A DNA stretch of 64,000 nt from Mariniphaga sp041687215. Its GTDB lineage: Bacteria; Bacteroidota; Bacteroidia; Bacteroidales; Prolixibacteraceae. The notes beneath the pieces were generated by a model, which did not search any database, was not told the DNA's origin, and worked only from the letters and a program-made list of their open reading frames with translations. Each line of letters opens with the position of its first letter. The stretch's first letter is position 1. The stretch spans positions 219,461-283,460 of the forward strand of contig NZ_JAWLCI010000001.1 of NCBI RefSeq assembly GCF_041687215.1. Reading direction: 5' to 3'. Both the position numbers and the translations under genes were made by a program. Shown piece by piece: positions 34,477 through 42,410 of the stretch.

Positions 34477-35703
34477 TTAAAGATTTTCACTCATAAGAAA
34501 ACGGTGTGAAATAAATCGTACAGGATACCACGAAGCAATAAATCCGATGCTAAGAACAATCCCAAGTATAAGAAGAATATCGGAAAAAATAACTTGTACT
34601 GGATACGCTGAAATGATAAATGAACCAGCGCCGGGCAGTGTAACAATTTCGAATTTAATTTGCAGCCAGCACACAAAAATTCCAAGTAACGAACCTGTTA
34701 CAGCACCAAAAAATGAAATAAGCCATCCTTCAAACAGAAATATTTTACGGATGAGTCTGGAATCGGCACCCATACTGCGCAATATAAACATATCTTCTTT
34801 TTTATCGATAATTAACATCGAAAGACTACCTAACATGTTAAAAGAAGCCACAATTAAAATAAACACCAGAATAAAATAGGAAGCCCATTTTTCTGATTTC
34901 ATGGTGCGAAAAACCAAATCGTGCTGCTGATATTTGTTTTTCACGTGAAACGAATCACCTAATATTTCCTGTATTTCTTTCTGAAGTTTTTTTGATTTTA
35001 CATTGGGATCAATTCCCAGTTCCACAGCCGAAACCCGGTTTTCGCTTTCGAAAAGCTCTGCCGCAAAATGGTACGGAACAATCATGTATTTGGAGTCAAT
35101 TTCTTCCAGTACCGAAAAAACACCGGCAGGGAAAATGTAGTCGTAGTTGAGTGAACGCGCCAGGTTAACCGATGCCTGTCTTCCCTTTTTGGGCACAAAA
35201 ATCCGGATGGGATCCACGAATGAAAGCCCCAACCCAAGGTTGTATGCAACTCCCTGACCAACAACGGCATAATCCATTCCCTGATCCTCCAGCATAAAAA
35301 TTCCGTCCACAATTAATGTATCAATATTCGTATAGTTGGAGTAATTTGCCGGTACCCCTTTTACAATGGCCGGATATTGCTGGCTATCGTATTTCAGAAG
35401 TGCCACTTCTTCAATTACTTCTGCATAGTGTACCACGCCCGGCAGGTTTTTAATTTCTTCAAAATGGCTATCGGAAGGGACGAACATTTTTCCGTGGGTT
35501 GCTGATATTTTCAGATCGGGATCGAAATTGCTGAAAAAGGTTTCTATCAGGCTGTTAAACCCGTTAAAAACAGACATTACAATTACCATAGCCATTGTTC
35601 CAACTATAATTCCGGCCACCGAAATGCCCGAAATAATGTTGATGATGTTTTGTTTCTTTTTCGAAAACAAATACCGCAGTGCTATGAATAATGGTAAATT
35701 CAA
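34477..35703 (-). CDS. LolC/E-like ABC transporter permease (FtsX domain)
   Basis: Protein of 408 residues with four membrane helices: one near the N-terminus (after FSKKKQNIINIISGISVAGII), then a 220-residue periplasmic MacB-like domain, and three near the C-terminus (about 270-395) of the FtsX type. It resembles the permease that extracts lipoproteins from the inner membrane for the Lol pathway in Bacteroidota. TTG at 35703 is used because it directly precedes the conserved MNLPLFIALRYLF-like start. No ATPase gene is adjacent. RbfA lies upstream on the same strand, 45 bp away. Confidence 0.85.
   Translation of the reverse strand: MNLPLFIALRYLFSKKKQNIINIISGISVAGIIVGTMAMVIVMSVFNGFNSLIETFFSNFDPDLKISATHGKMFVPSDSHFEEIKNLPGVVHYAEVIEEVALLKYDSQQYPAIVKGVPANYSNYTNIDTLIVDGIFMLEDQGMDYAVVGQGVAYNLGLGLSFVDPIRIFVPKKGRQASVNLARSLNYDYIFPAGVFSVLEEIDSKYMIVPYHFAAELFESENRVSAVELGIDPNVKSKKLQKEIQEILGDSFHVKNKYQQHDLVFRTMKSEKWASYFILVFILIVASFNMLGSLSMLIIDKKEDMFILRSMGADSRLIRKIFLFEGWLISFFGAVTGSLLGIFVCWLQIKFEIVTLPGAGSFIISAYPVQVIFSDILLILGIVLSIGFIASWYPVRFISHRFLMSENL
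34937..34952. promoter_or_regulatory. Degenerate parS-like site inside the permease gene
   Basis: TTTTTCACGTGAAACG has two mismatches (positions 2 and 16) to TGTTNCACGTGNAACA. Location within coding sequence does not exclude function, as ParB sites often lie in genes; weak on its own. Confidence 0.4.
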
Positions 35704-35748
35704 TCTTTTTCTCTAAAAACGAATAAAAAATAGTTTTATTTGAAACGA

Positions 35749-36093
35749 TTATTCATGAAGTAAACCATCGATATGCTCGATATAATCAAGGCTATCGTCG
35801 ATGTAGAACTCCAGTTCAGGAATAATCCGCACGCTTTTGCCTATCCGCCGGCCCAGTTCTCCCCTCACCGACTTGCTGCTCAACTGAATATCGCTCAAAA
35901 TTTCATTGCCAAACTCCGAAGGATAAATACTGAGGTAAATACGTGCGATACTCATATCTTTTGTAACTCTCACAATACTAACCGTAATGAGTTTTCCGTG
36001 GTATTTCGATTTGTTTAACTGCAATAAAATGTCGGCCATTTCGCGTTGAACGAGCCTTGAAATTTTATTTTGCCTTGTACTGAATTGTTCCAT
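35749..36093 (-). CDS. rbfA: 30S ribosome-binding factor A
   Basis: Protein of 114 residues, the normal RbfA size, needed for 16S rRNA processing and cold adaptation. ATG 36093 opens the typical start STRQNKISRLVQREMADIL; a longer frame to 36168 was rejected. The KH-like core is visible: ITVSIVRVTKDMSIARIYLS and IRIIPELEFYIDDSLDYIEHID. It precedes the LolC/E-like permease, a pairing common in Bacteroidota (from memory). Confidence 0.94.
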   Translation of the reverse strand: MEQFSTRQNKISRLVQREMADILLQLNKSKYHGKLITVSIVRVTKDMSIARIYLSIYPSEFGNEILSDIQLSSKSVRGELGRRIGKSVRIIPELEFYIDDSLDYIEHIDGLLHE

Positions 36094-36184
36094 GACATAC
36101 GTTGTTTCCGGTTTCAAATGGCCAAAATTACAAACTTTTATCCGTTGTACCTCAGAATAGAAAACCAATGTGACTTTTATTCAT

Positions 36185-36192
36185 TATTTTTG
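36185..36192 (+). promoter_or_regulatory. Promoter -7 element of the ParE-type module
   Basis: TATTTTTG exactly matches TAnnTTTG. The antitoxin ATG is at 36201, leaving only a few bases of leader, so transcripts may be nearly leaderless. No -33 TTTG is seen at the expected distance. Confidence 0.5.
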
Positions 36193-36200
36193 TACAAAGT

Positions 36201-36455
36201 ATGAAAGTTATGGGAGTACAAAAATTAAGAGAAGAACTTCATGATTTTATTAATCATGCAGACGAAACTTTTTTAAAAATGGTTTATGCTATGAGTAAAG
36301 AATATAAAAAGTCTGATGTTGTTGGATATGAAGTTGACGGGTCACCCATTACTAAAGAAAGCCTTGCAGAAAGGGCAAAAGCTGCTTCACAGAGAGTAAA
36401 ATCAGGTGATTTCATAACGCAGGAAGAAGTGGAAAAGGAGATTGAAAATTGGTAA
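36201..36455 (+). CDS. Putative antitoxin of a ParE/RelE-type module
   Basis: Small acidic protein of 84 residues: an N-terminal helix region HDFINHADETFLKMVYAMSKEY, a short VGYEVDGSPITKE strand, and a C-terminal charged helix SGDFITQEEVEKEIENW that likely wraps the toxin. The same organisation occurs in antitoxins that accompany ParE-family toxins in Bacteroidota. Its last 7 bp overlap the toxin gene. No helix-turn-helix is obvious. Confidence 0.75.
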   Translation: MKVMGVQKLREELHDFINHADETFLKMVYAMSKEYKKSDVVGYEVDGSPITKESLAERAKAASQRVKSGDFITQEEVEKEIENW

Positions 36456-36781
36456 GGAAAAAGAAACTTCCCATTCGGTGGGACAGGCAGGCCAAAGAAA
36501 ATCTGGATCAGATTTATACTTACATTTCCAAAGATTCCATATCAGATGCCAGAAAGGTAAAGAAGGAATTGGTGAAGCTTGTTCAGAGCCTGAATGATTT
36601 CCCTGAAAAGTTTTCTGTTGAGCCTTATTTGGCTGATGAACCTGAAAATTATCGTTCGGTATCAAAATGGAGTTACAAAATTATTTATGAAATTACTGAA
36701 GAATACATTATTGTTGTTGATGTGTTTCACACCAGTCAGCATCCGTCAAAAATTAAGGAAGGATTGACCAAGAAAACCTAA
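36449..36781 (+). CDS. RelE/ParE family toxin
   Basis: Protein of 110 residues with a TTG start overlapping the antitoxin. RelE/ParE fold signatures: IRWDRQAKENLDQIYTYISKDSISDARKVKKEL and SKWSYKIIYEITEEYIIVVDVFHTSQHPSK in segments. ParE toxins poison DNA gyrase while RelE cuts mRNA; the branch cannot be told apart here. The neighbouring 6S RNA candidate begins about 20 bp after its stop. Confidence 0.85.
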   Translation: MVRKKKLPIRWDRQAKENLDQIYTYISKDSISDARKVKKELVKLVQSLNDFPEKFSVEPYLADEPENYRSVSKWSYKIIYEITEEYIIVVDVFHTSQHPSKIKEGLTKKT

Positions 36782-36799
36782 AAATGTGTAATTTTATCC

Positions 36800-36935
36800 T
36801 TTGGAGAGTTCGACCACTGACCTAAGTACCAGGATGGAGACTATTAGCCTGGGGCATCGAGGTTAGGAAACGTAAGATACCTGTAATCCTGTTTACGGGA
36901 GTGCCTGTCTCTTTGTGGCGGCTCTCCTTTTTTTT
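36800..36935 (+). ncRNA. ssrS: Probable 6S RNA (ssrS)
   Basis: A closing stem GGAGAG (36803-36808) with CTCTCC (36922-36927) is followed by eight T, an intrinsic terminator. Just inside, CCAC (36813) pairs GTGG (36915). The left arm GAGAGTTCG and right arm TGTGGCGGCTCTCC resemble the conserved ends of 6S RNA (E. coli: GAGATGTTCG and TGCGGCGGCATCTC). An internal hairpin CCTGTAA/TTTACGGG (36880-36898) and an open centre fit the 6S shape. TAATTTTA at 36789-36796 gives a promoter whose start would fall at about 36803. It is shorter (about 130 nt) than most 6S RNAs, so the call is probable only. Confidence 0.55.
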
Positions 36936-36960
36936 CAATATTATTTTAAAACACACATTT

Positions 36961-38484
36961 TTATTTTTCGGCAGAAAGTTTCTGCACTGCATTACGCAGG
37001 TCCTCATCTGGTTTTATAATGTTGTAATTTTCCCAGAATTCCGGATCGTAGCTTCCAATCATTTCAACAAAAATATCGCGCTGTCCAAATGATTCATCGC
37101 GTCCGAAACGTTTTAATTCGGTGGATTGAATGTCGGTTACAAGGAGTTCTGAAACGCTGTGAAACTCGGAATTTATTTTGTCGCGACGGCTTCTGATTTT
37201 AAATTTGATGGAGGCTTGTGCCGTTGCCAGTTGCCATTTTCCCTGGTAGCGCTGGTAATTTACTGTATATTCAACAAACGAAGGGCGCGCTCTGACTCCC
37301 GGCGGAGTGCGTTTGACTAAAACGGGAGTTGCTTTTTTCAGTCCGTTTCGGTCGAAACCATAACATGCATGAACAATGGCAAATGTTTCACGATGAACAA
37401 AAAGTTCTCCAACGAATCCATGAAATTCTGCGCCTGGTAATGGTTTAAATTCAAGTACATAAACCGGGTTTTCGTTTAACCAGACTACCCGGTTTATTTT
37501 ATATTCATAAAGATGTTGGTAAGCTTCGTCAATAAACGATTCCATTGTTTTTACCAAATCCAGTTGAGTAATGGTAAACGGACCACCTTGCAGTTTAAAA
37601 TTCATCCATTTAAATGGCTGCACATCAGGACTTTGTCTTCCTTTCAGAAGACGAACCAGATCGTTTCTGAAGGTATTTACATAGGGTGCTTTAAGAATTT
37701 CAATCACTGCCTCAGAAACATTGATGTAATCGCCATCCTGCTTCACGGTTTCCCGATAGAACCCAGTCATTATTTTGTTGAAGGATGTATAATTGTTTTC
37801 CAGGTTAGTCCTTATGTTTTCCAGTAGTTTTTCAGGTGAAGTTGCCGTTACTTTTACCTCGCGAATGCGAATGGAAACGGGATCCAGCAGAATCAAATCT
37901 TCATCTAAAAGCTGGTTTGCCGGCAGAAAAACCTGGGCATAACCCATGTTAGAAATTACCAGGGTATCGTTAATATATTGCGGATGTAATTTTAGTAGGA
38001 ACTCTCCGTCGGTATTGGTAATGGTGCCAATGGGTTTGTTAAAAACAGAAACCGATGCATAGCTAATGGGAAATTCTTTTTTACGGTCGAGGATTTTTCC
38101 AGAAAGGAAAAAATATTTTACCGGAATGCTGTCGGGAATAGTGATTTCCCGCATCCCTGAATCTTCTTGTTTTGTAATGATGATTTGATTTTCAAGCTCG
38201 GTAAATTGAAATTCATCCGGATTAAAAAGCTGATTCAATACAGAATACAGCGATTTTTCAATAACCTGAATGGTGTGTGTTTTTCCTGCTTCTACCAAAG
38301 AAGCATCGTACGAAAAATAGACTCTTGCCTGCCAGCTAATCTGGTCCAAAATGGTTGTAAGGGACTGATTTTCAGCTTGAATAGAAATACGGCGTTCAAA
38401 AACAGAACCATCCTGTTGTTGACCGACTGATCGGAGATTCAACAACAGGATGGTCAAGAATATACCTAAGAATTTACAGGGCAT
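36961..38484 (-). CDS. STN and CarboxypepD_reg-like domain protein
   Basis: Secreted protein of 507 residues with a signal peptide (IFLTILLLNLRSVGQ). Residues about 30-105 form an STN (secretin/TonB short) domain: ISIQAENQSLTTILDQISWQ. Residues about 125-205 form a CarboxypepD_reg-like beta-sandwich (GKILDRKKEFPISYASVSVF, GTITNTDGEFLLKL). The rest (220-500) has no recognised domain and is beta-rich. Its start overlaps the stop of the protease gene by one base, so it is the last gene of the ECF sigma operon. It lacks a TonB barrel. Confidence 0.8.
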   Translation of the reverse strand: MPCKFLGIFLTILLLNLRSVGQQQDGSVFERRISIQAENQSLTTILDQISWQARVYFSYDASLVEAGKTHTIQVIEKSLYSVLNQLFNPDEFQFTELENQIIITKQEDSGMREITIPDSIPVKYFFLSGKILDRKKEFPISYASVSVFNKPIGTITNTDGEFLLKLHPQYINDTLVISNMGYAQVFLPANQLLDEDLILLDPVSIRIREVKVTATSPEKLLENIRTNLENNYTSFNKIMTGFYRETVKQDGDYINVSEAVIEILKAPYVNTFRNDLVRLLKGRQSPDVQPFKWMNFKLQGGPFTITQLDLVKTMESFIDEAYQHLYEYKINRVVWLNENPVYVLEFKPLPGAEFHGFVGELFVHRETFAIVHACYGFDRNGLKKATPVLVKRTPPGVRARPSFVEYTVNYQRYQGKWQLATAQASIKFKIRSRRDKINSEFHSVSELLVTDIQSTELKRFGRDESFGQRDIFVEMIGSYDPEFWENYNIIKPDEDLRNAVQKLSAEK

Positions 38485-40046
38485 TAAAATATTTTTTTCA
38501 ACTCAAACGAGGTTTTATATTCCTCTCCTTCGCGTAATACGGTAATTTTAATCTTTTTGTTTTCCCTGCTTTGCAGTAACAGGTTAATATCATTTAATTC
38601 AAGCGATTGGTGGTTGCTGTTATTCAGCGAAAGAATCTGGTCGTTTACCTGCAATCCTGCAAAATAAGCTGGTGAATTTTCACGAATATCGGTAATAGTA
38701 AAAATGGGCAAACCCGGCATCGGATTTATTACCTCCATTCCACTCATATTGTAATTGAAATCTTCTTTAACACGGTAAGTAGGCCTCAGTGTCATTCGGC
38801 TGTTGCGGTAGTCAATAGTAACCAGAAACCGTCTGAGAATTTCAGCTCCAATAGTTCCGTTTCTGTCGTTGGAGGAAATCAACTGGTCTATCAGGTCTGA
38901 ATTTGGGAAAGCTACAATGGGTTTGGGAAGAACCAACGGCCCAACCCAAATTCCGTCAATCCGGCCTTTGGTACCGTACAAATCACCGTTCAATCCCCTT
39001 CCCAAAAAAGTTTCGATGTGGTTTTGCGGAATACCAATTCGTTCATCCGATTTTTCCGATAACCAAAGTGCATCGCTTGCGCCAGTGTCAACCAGTAATT
39101 TTACAGGCACTTCCTGAAGTTCCTCTGTAACAATACTGGTGCGCACAAATGGCTTATTTCCATCAAAATGCAAAGGCAGAATAATGTCTTTTTTGCGATC
39201 GCGGTATTTGTAATGTTCCGGGCGATACAGGGTTAATTTTTCACTTGAATAGTCGATTTTTACAATATAATCCTTAAACAGGTTGAACCCAATCAGGCCG
39301 TGAACAGGCAATCCGAGCATATGCGAAATCTGGAAGTTTTCGTCAATAATCATCTGCACCTCCTGATTCCAGGCCGTCAGACCATCGAGTTTGATACTGT
39401 TGTTGGCCGAACGATAGGCGGTTAACTCGTGACCTTCACCCAAACCTTGTATCTGAACCGGCATCAAATAATTCAAATTCAATTTATTAACAAAGGGTAA
39501 CTCGGTAATAATCGGAAAACGTACTCCGGTATCCAGAATGAAATTCAGCGTATCCGATTCGTTAATAGTTACCGGAATGATAATCAGATTACTGGCCGAT
39601 TTAAATTCGATGGTAATAGATTTTTCACGCGGATCGTCAAACAGAAAACCACGGTTCGCACTTTGAAATTGTTGCGTATTTTCGTAACCCATGCTTTCAT
39701 CTAGTGGCACGTAGTCCCTTACAACCAGGATGTTGTCTTCAATTTCAAACAACAAATAGAAATCCTTCATCAACTTATCAAGCACATATTTTATGGGCCT
39801 ATTGGAAATGTTCAGGTTAACTTTTTTCCCTGCAACAATGGTTGCGTTGTACGAATAATCGAGATTCAGATAGTTGCAGATTTTTTCAATTACGTCTGAT
39901 AAAGGTTCGTCTTCAGCGTAAATGCTGATGTTTTGGTCAAGCACCTGCTGATTGGGCTGTTGCGCAGATCCGGTCTGCAGATTCATCAGCAAAGCAGACA
40001 ATGCAAAGACCAGTACCATTCCGATTTTTGTTCCAATTGTTTTCAT
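38484..40046 (-). CDS. STN domain, aspartyl protease and PDZ fusion protein
   Basis: Protein of 520 residues with a signal peptide (ALSALLMNLQTGSAQ). An N-terminal STN domain (ISIYAEDEPLSDVIEKICNY, about 35-110) precedes two retropepsin-like halves with catalytic motifs ILDTG (near 170) and LLVDTGASD (near 318), together one pepsin-like enzyme. A C-terminal PDZ domain follows (SPAYFAGLQVNDQILSLN). The gene is third in a sigma/FecR operon. PDZ-protease proteins act in envelope stress and signal cleavage; the target here may be FecR or a peptide ligand (inference). STN on a soluble protease is unusual. Confidence 0.85.
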   Translation of the reverse strand: MKTIGTKIGMVLVFALSALLMNLQTGSAQQPNQQVLDQNISIYAEDEPLSDVIEKICNYLNLDYSYNATIVAGKKVNLNISNRPIKYVLDKLMKDFYLLFEIEDNILVVRDYVPLDESMGYENTQQFQSANRGFLFDDPREKSITIEFKSASNLIIIPVTINESDTLNFILDTGVRFPIITELPFVNKLNLNYLMPVQIQGLGEGHELTAYRSANNSIKLDGLTAWNQEVQMIIDENFQISHMLGLPVHGLIGFNLFKDYIVKIDYSSEKLTLYRPEHYKYRDRKKDIILPLHFDGNKPFVRTSIVTEELQEVPVKLLVDTGASDALWLSEKSDERIGIPQNHIETFLGRGLNGDLYGTKGRIDGIWVGPLVLPKPIVAFPNSDLIDQLISSNDRNGTIGAEILRRFLVTIDYRNSRMTLRPTYRVKEDFNYNMSGMEVINPMPGLPIFTITDIRENSPAYFAGLQVNDQILSLNNSNHQSLELNDINLLLQSRENKKIKITVLREGEEYKTSFELKKIF

Positions 40047-40057
40047 GACTTTGAGTT

Positions 40058-41113
40058 TTACTTGTTTAATGTTTCGTTTTCAGATAAAATGTAAATATCA
40101 TTGTTCTGTTCCAGTTTAAGTCCAAATGTGAGTTGTACCACATTCAGAATAAAATCTACAGGTTTTCTTTCGAATTGAGCGGTTAAAGCCAACTCGTTCA
40201 GGTTTTCTCCATTTAATTGAATGTCAGTATGATATGTTTTATTCAAATATTGAACCACTTCCATGAGCGGTGTATTTTCGAATACCAGGTTATGTGTTTT
40301 CCAGGCCAGGTAGTTAGGATCGGAATTTAACTCCTTTTCCAGCTTTCCGAGCGAATTTACAAAGGTTCCTTTTTCTCCGGGATTCAATATAATTTCAGCA
40401 GTTTCCAGAGTATTTAGCTTTTCGGTGGTAATCACCTGAACGGTACCGGTTTCCACAATCACTTCCACCGTTTCGTTTTCAGGGTAAGCATTCACATTGA
40501 ATGAAGTTCCAAGTACTTTTACTTGCGTATTTCCGGCGTTTATTATGAACGGTTTTTCCGGGTCAGGCTGAACATCAAAAAATGCTTCGCCGGTTATGGT
40601 TACCTCACGAAAATTATTTTTAAATTTTTTCGGGAACTGCAGTTTTGAGTTACTGTTCAGCGCCACAACTGAACCGTCGGGAAGTATGTATTCGTTTAGC
40701 ACCTGTTTTTCTGCAGAAATAATTTCGCTGTAAACATTTTGCAACTCATTTCTTAAACCAAAATAATACCCGGCAGTTCCAACCAGTAACGCCAAAACAA
40801 CAATTGCAGCATATTTGTAGAAGGTTGAAATATAAATTTTCCGCTGATTTTCACGTGGAGCAATGGAAATGGTTTTTGGGCTGATTTGCTGTTGGGTTTT
40901 TTCCCATGCTGCGCTGGAATCAAATTTTTTAAGCAGGAAGTAGTCATCAGTTTTTTCGAGCAAAATTTTTGTCTCCAGCAACTCACGATTGTTTTTTTCC
41001 GATTGGGCAGCCCATTTTTCCACTGTTTGTTTTTCAACAGTGTTGGCTTCATTGGCCAGATATTTGGCCACCAGTTCCCAACCGGGTTTTTCTATGGAAT
41101 GTTTTGTTTTCAT
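40058..41113 (-). CDS. FecR family anti-sigma factor
   Basis: Protein of about 351 residues starting at ATG 41113 (a TTG five codons upstream is rejected). The cytoplasmic part (1-90) binds the sigma factor; a membrane helix lies near residues 92-112 (YAAIVVLALLVGTAGYYF). The periplasmic FecR domain includes LPDGSVVALNSNSKLQFP, GEAFFDVQPDPEKPF and VKVLGTSFNVNAYPENETVEV pieces, then DUF4974-type C-terminus. It transduces signals from the outer membrane to the ECF sigma factor encoded 55 bp upstream. Confidence 0.93.
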   Translation of the reverse strand: MKTKHSIEKPGWELVAKYLANEANTVEKQTVEKWAAQSEKNNRELLETKILLEKTDDYFLLKKFDSSAAWEKTQQQISPKTISIAPRENQRKIYISTFYKYAAIVVLALLVGTAGYYFGLRNELQNVYSEIISAEKQVLNEYILPDGSVVALNSNSKLQFPKKFKNNFREVTITGEAFFDVQPDPEKPFIINAGNTQVKVLGTSFNVNAYPENETVEVIVETGTVQVITTEKLNTLETAEIILNPGEKGTFVNSLGKLEKELNSDPNYLAWKTHNLVFENTPLMEVVQYLNKTYHTDIQLNGENLNELALTAQFERKPVDFILNVVQLTFGLKLEQNNDIYILSENETLNK

Positions 41114-41167
41114 CTGTTTTAATGACAACCGGTTTAAATTTTACCCTGAAACGGATGTAGAAAAATT

Positions 41168-41719
41168 TTAAAAAATAATCAGGAAATCTTTCAGTTTTTC
41201 CCGTAATGTTTTAATGGCCAGGCCCATTTGCGTTTCAACTGTTTTAATGGAAATATTCATTTTTTCTGCTATTTCACGATATTTTAAACCTTCCTGCCGG
41301 CTTAATCTGAATATTTCCTGTCGTTTTTCCGGCAACTCAGAAATGCTTTCTTCTATTTTTCTGAAAAGTTCAGTTTGCGATTCAAAATCATATTCTGCTG
41401 AATATGGCTCTTTTTCGGCCAAAATTTTTTGAGAATGTTCGATTTTGATTTGGTTGTGTTTTATAAAATTCAGACAATGATTTTTTACTGCCCTGAACAG
41501 ATAGTTTTTTAGTGAGGATTCAATTTCTGTTTCTTTCCGTTTTTCCCAAAGGCGCACAAACAGCTCCTGAACTATTTCCTCGGCGGCTGAAGCATTTTTT
41601 AGTATTTGAGTGGCATACATACATAATTGCGGGTAATATTGCCGGAAAAGCGTCTCAAATGCTTTTTCGTCACCCGCTCTGATTTTTTCAAAAAGTATAT
41701 TTTCTTCCTGCCTGTTCAT
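41168..41719 (-). CDS. ECF-type RNA polymerase sigma factor
   Basis: Protein of 183 residues. Region 2 is FEKIRAGDEKAFETLFRQYY through VQELFVRLWEKRKE; region 4 is ELPEKRQEIFRLSRQEGLKYREIAEKMNISIKTVETQM in pieces. It belongs to the FecI-like/Bacteroidota ECF group and directs RNA polymerase to a regulon when released by FecR. First gene of the operon sigma, FecR, STN-protease, STN-CarboxypepD. The upstream gene is DUF202, 73 bp away on the same strand. Confidence 0.95.
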   Translation of the reverse strand: MNRQEENILFEKIRAGDEKAFETLFRQYYPQLCMYATQILKNASAAEEIVQELFVRLWEKRKETEIESSLKNYLFRAVKNHCLNFIKHNQIKIEHSQKILAEKEPYSAEYDFESQTELFRKIEESISELPEKRQEIFRLSRQEGLKYREIAEKMNISIKTVETQMGLAIKTLREKLKDFLIIF

Positions 41720-41792
41720 ACTAAATTTTCCTGTTCTACCAGTTGACTAAAGTAGCAAAAACAAGGTGATTTTCAGAATGAACAGCAACAAA

Positions 41793-42179
41793 TCAGATGA
41801 TAATTCCGGTGAGCAAATGTACAACCAGCAAAAATCCGCTAATCACAATAAAAAGAGTTAGCACAACAGAAATGAGTGACGAAGATTTGTAGGTTTGCCG
41901 GTTGATTTGGGTTTCTACTTTTTTGTATTGGAAATAGGCGAAAAAGGCAAGAATAACACCCAGGGCAACCATACCGGTTCCTACTGTTGCCGAAAAACCT
42001 TCTGAAAAGGTAATGTCTAAGTCATCCAGCAAGGTGGCCACTTCCTTTAAAAAGAGACCAAATTTAACAATCACAAACCCAAGGCCCATAAGGGCAATCG
42101 AAGTCCGGATCCATGCCAGAAATGTACGTTCGTTGGCCAGATGCTCACGTAGTTTGGTGTCCCGGTTTTCTTCACTCAT
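41793..42179 (-). CDS. DUF202 family membrane protein
   Basis: Protein of 128 residues with three membrane helices (about 28-48, 62-85, 102-125). Hallmark of the YidH/DUF202 family: REHLANERTFLAWIRTSIALMGLGF at the N-terminus in pieces. Function unknown; the family appears as a small inner-membrane protein in many bacteria and as a domain in eukaryotic VTC proteins. No operon partner is obvious; the ECF operon lies downstream. Confidence 0.9.
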   Translation of the reverse strand: MSEENRDTKLREHLANERTFLAWIRTSIALMGLGFVIVKFGLFLKEVATLLDDLDITFSEGFSATVGTGMVALGVILAFFAYFQYKKVETQINRQTYKSSSLISVVLTLFIVISGFLLVVHLLTGIII

Positions 42180-42233
42180 TTTAAGTTAATTTTATTGAGT
42201 CCAATTTATTCAGACAAATATAAGAAATTAGAT

Positions 42234-42264
42234 TTTGTCAATTCCGTTGAAATAATTAGTTTTG
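42234..42264 (+). promoter_or_regulatory. Bacteroidota consensus promoter of tRNA-Leu
   Basis: TTTG at 42234-42237, a 19-bp spacer, then TAGTTTTG at 42257-42264: an exact match to TTTG-N19-TAnnTTTG. Transcription would start about 15-20 bp before the mature tRNA. Confidence 0.85.
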
Positions 42265-42288
42265 CGAACCCTTTTCCGCAAGGGAAAA

Positions 42289-42372
42289 GCCCGGGTGGCG
42301 GAATTGGTAGACGCGCTGGATTCAAAATCCAGTTCTGGCAACAGAGTGCGGGTTCGATTCCCGCCCCGGGTA
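42289..42372 (+). tRNA. tRNA-Leu (anticodon CAA)
   Basis: Cloverleaf read directly. Acceptor GCCCGGG (42289-42295) pairs CCCGGGT (42365-42371) with a terminal G-T pair, discriminator A at 42372. D-loop GGTGGCGGAATTGGTAGACG region, anticodon stem CTGGA/TCCAG around loop TTCAAAA (anticodon CAA), a class II variable arm, and T-arm GCGGG-TTCGATT-CCCGC. CCA is not encoded. Confidence 0.97.
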
Positions 42373-42373
42373 C

Positions 42374-42410
42374 AAATAAGGTCTGACTGTTAAGCAGTTA
42401 GACCTTATTT
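42374..42410 (+). terminator. Intrinsic terminator of tRNA-Leu
   Basis: AAATAAGGTCTGACTG (42374-42389) pairs with CAGTTAGACCTTATTT (42395-42410) over 16 positions with one G-T pair and loop TTAAG, followed by TATTTT. Confidence 0.9.

Noticed and set aside
36093..36168. N-terminal extension of rbfA
   Set aside because: Extra 25 residues do not resemble RbfA, while ATG 36093 gives the normal size and start.
36813..36819. Riboswitch idea from a CCACTG motif near the 6S candidate
   Set aside because: Only one short box resembles cobalamin riboswitches and the other conserved boxes and order are missing; the element also has its own terminator and no downstream gene on that strand.
40847..40862. 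Fourth parS-like site within the FecR gene
   Set aside because: CACGTG is present but three of the other defined positions mismatch, so it is not counted.
42195..42386. Plus-strand open frame of about 60 codons
   Set aside because: It covers the tRNA-Leu gene and its promoter; RNA structure is decisive.
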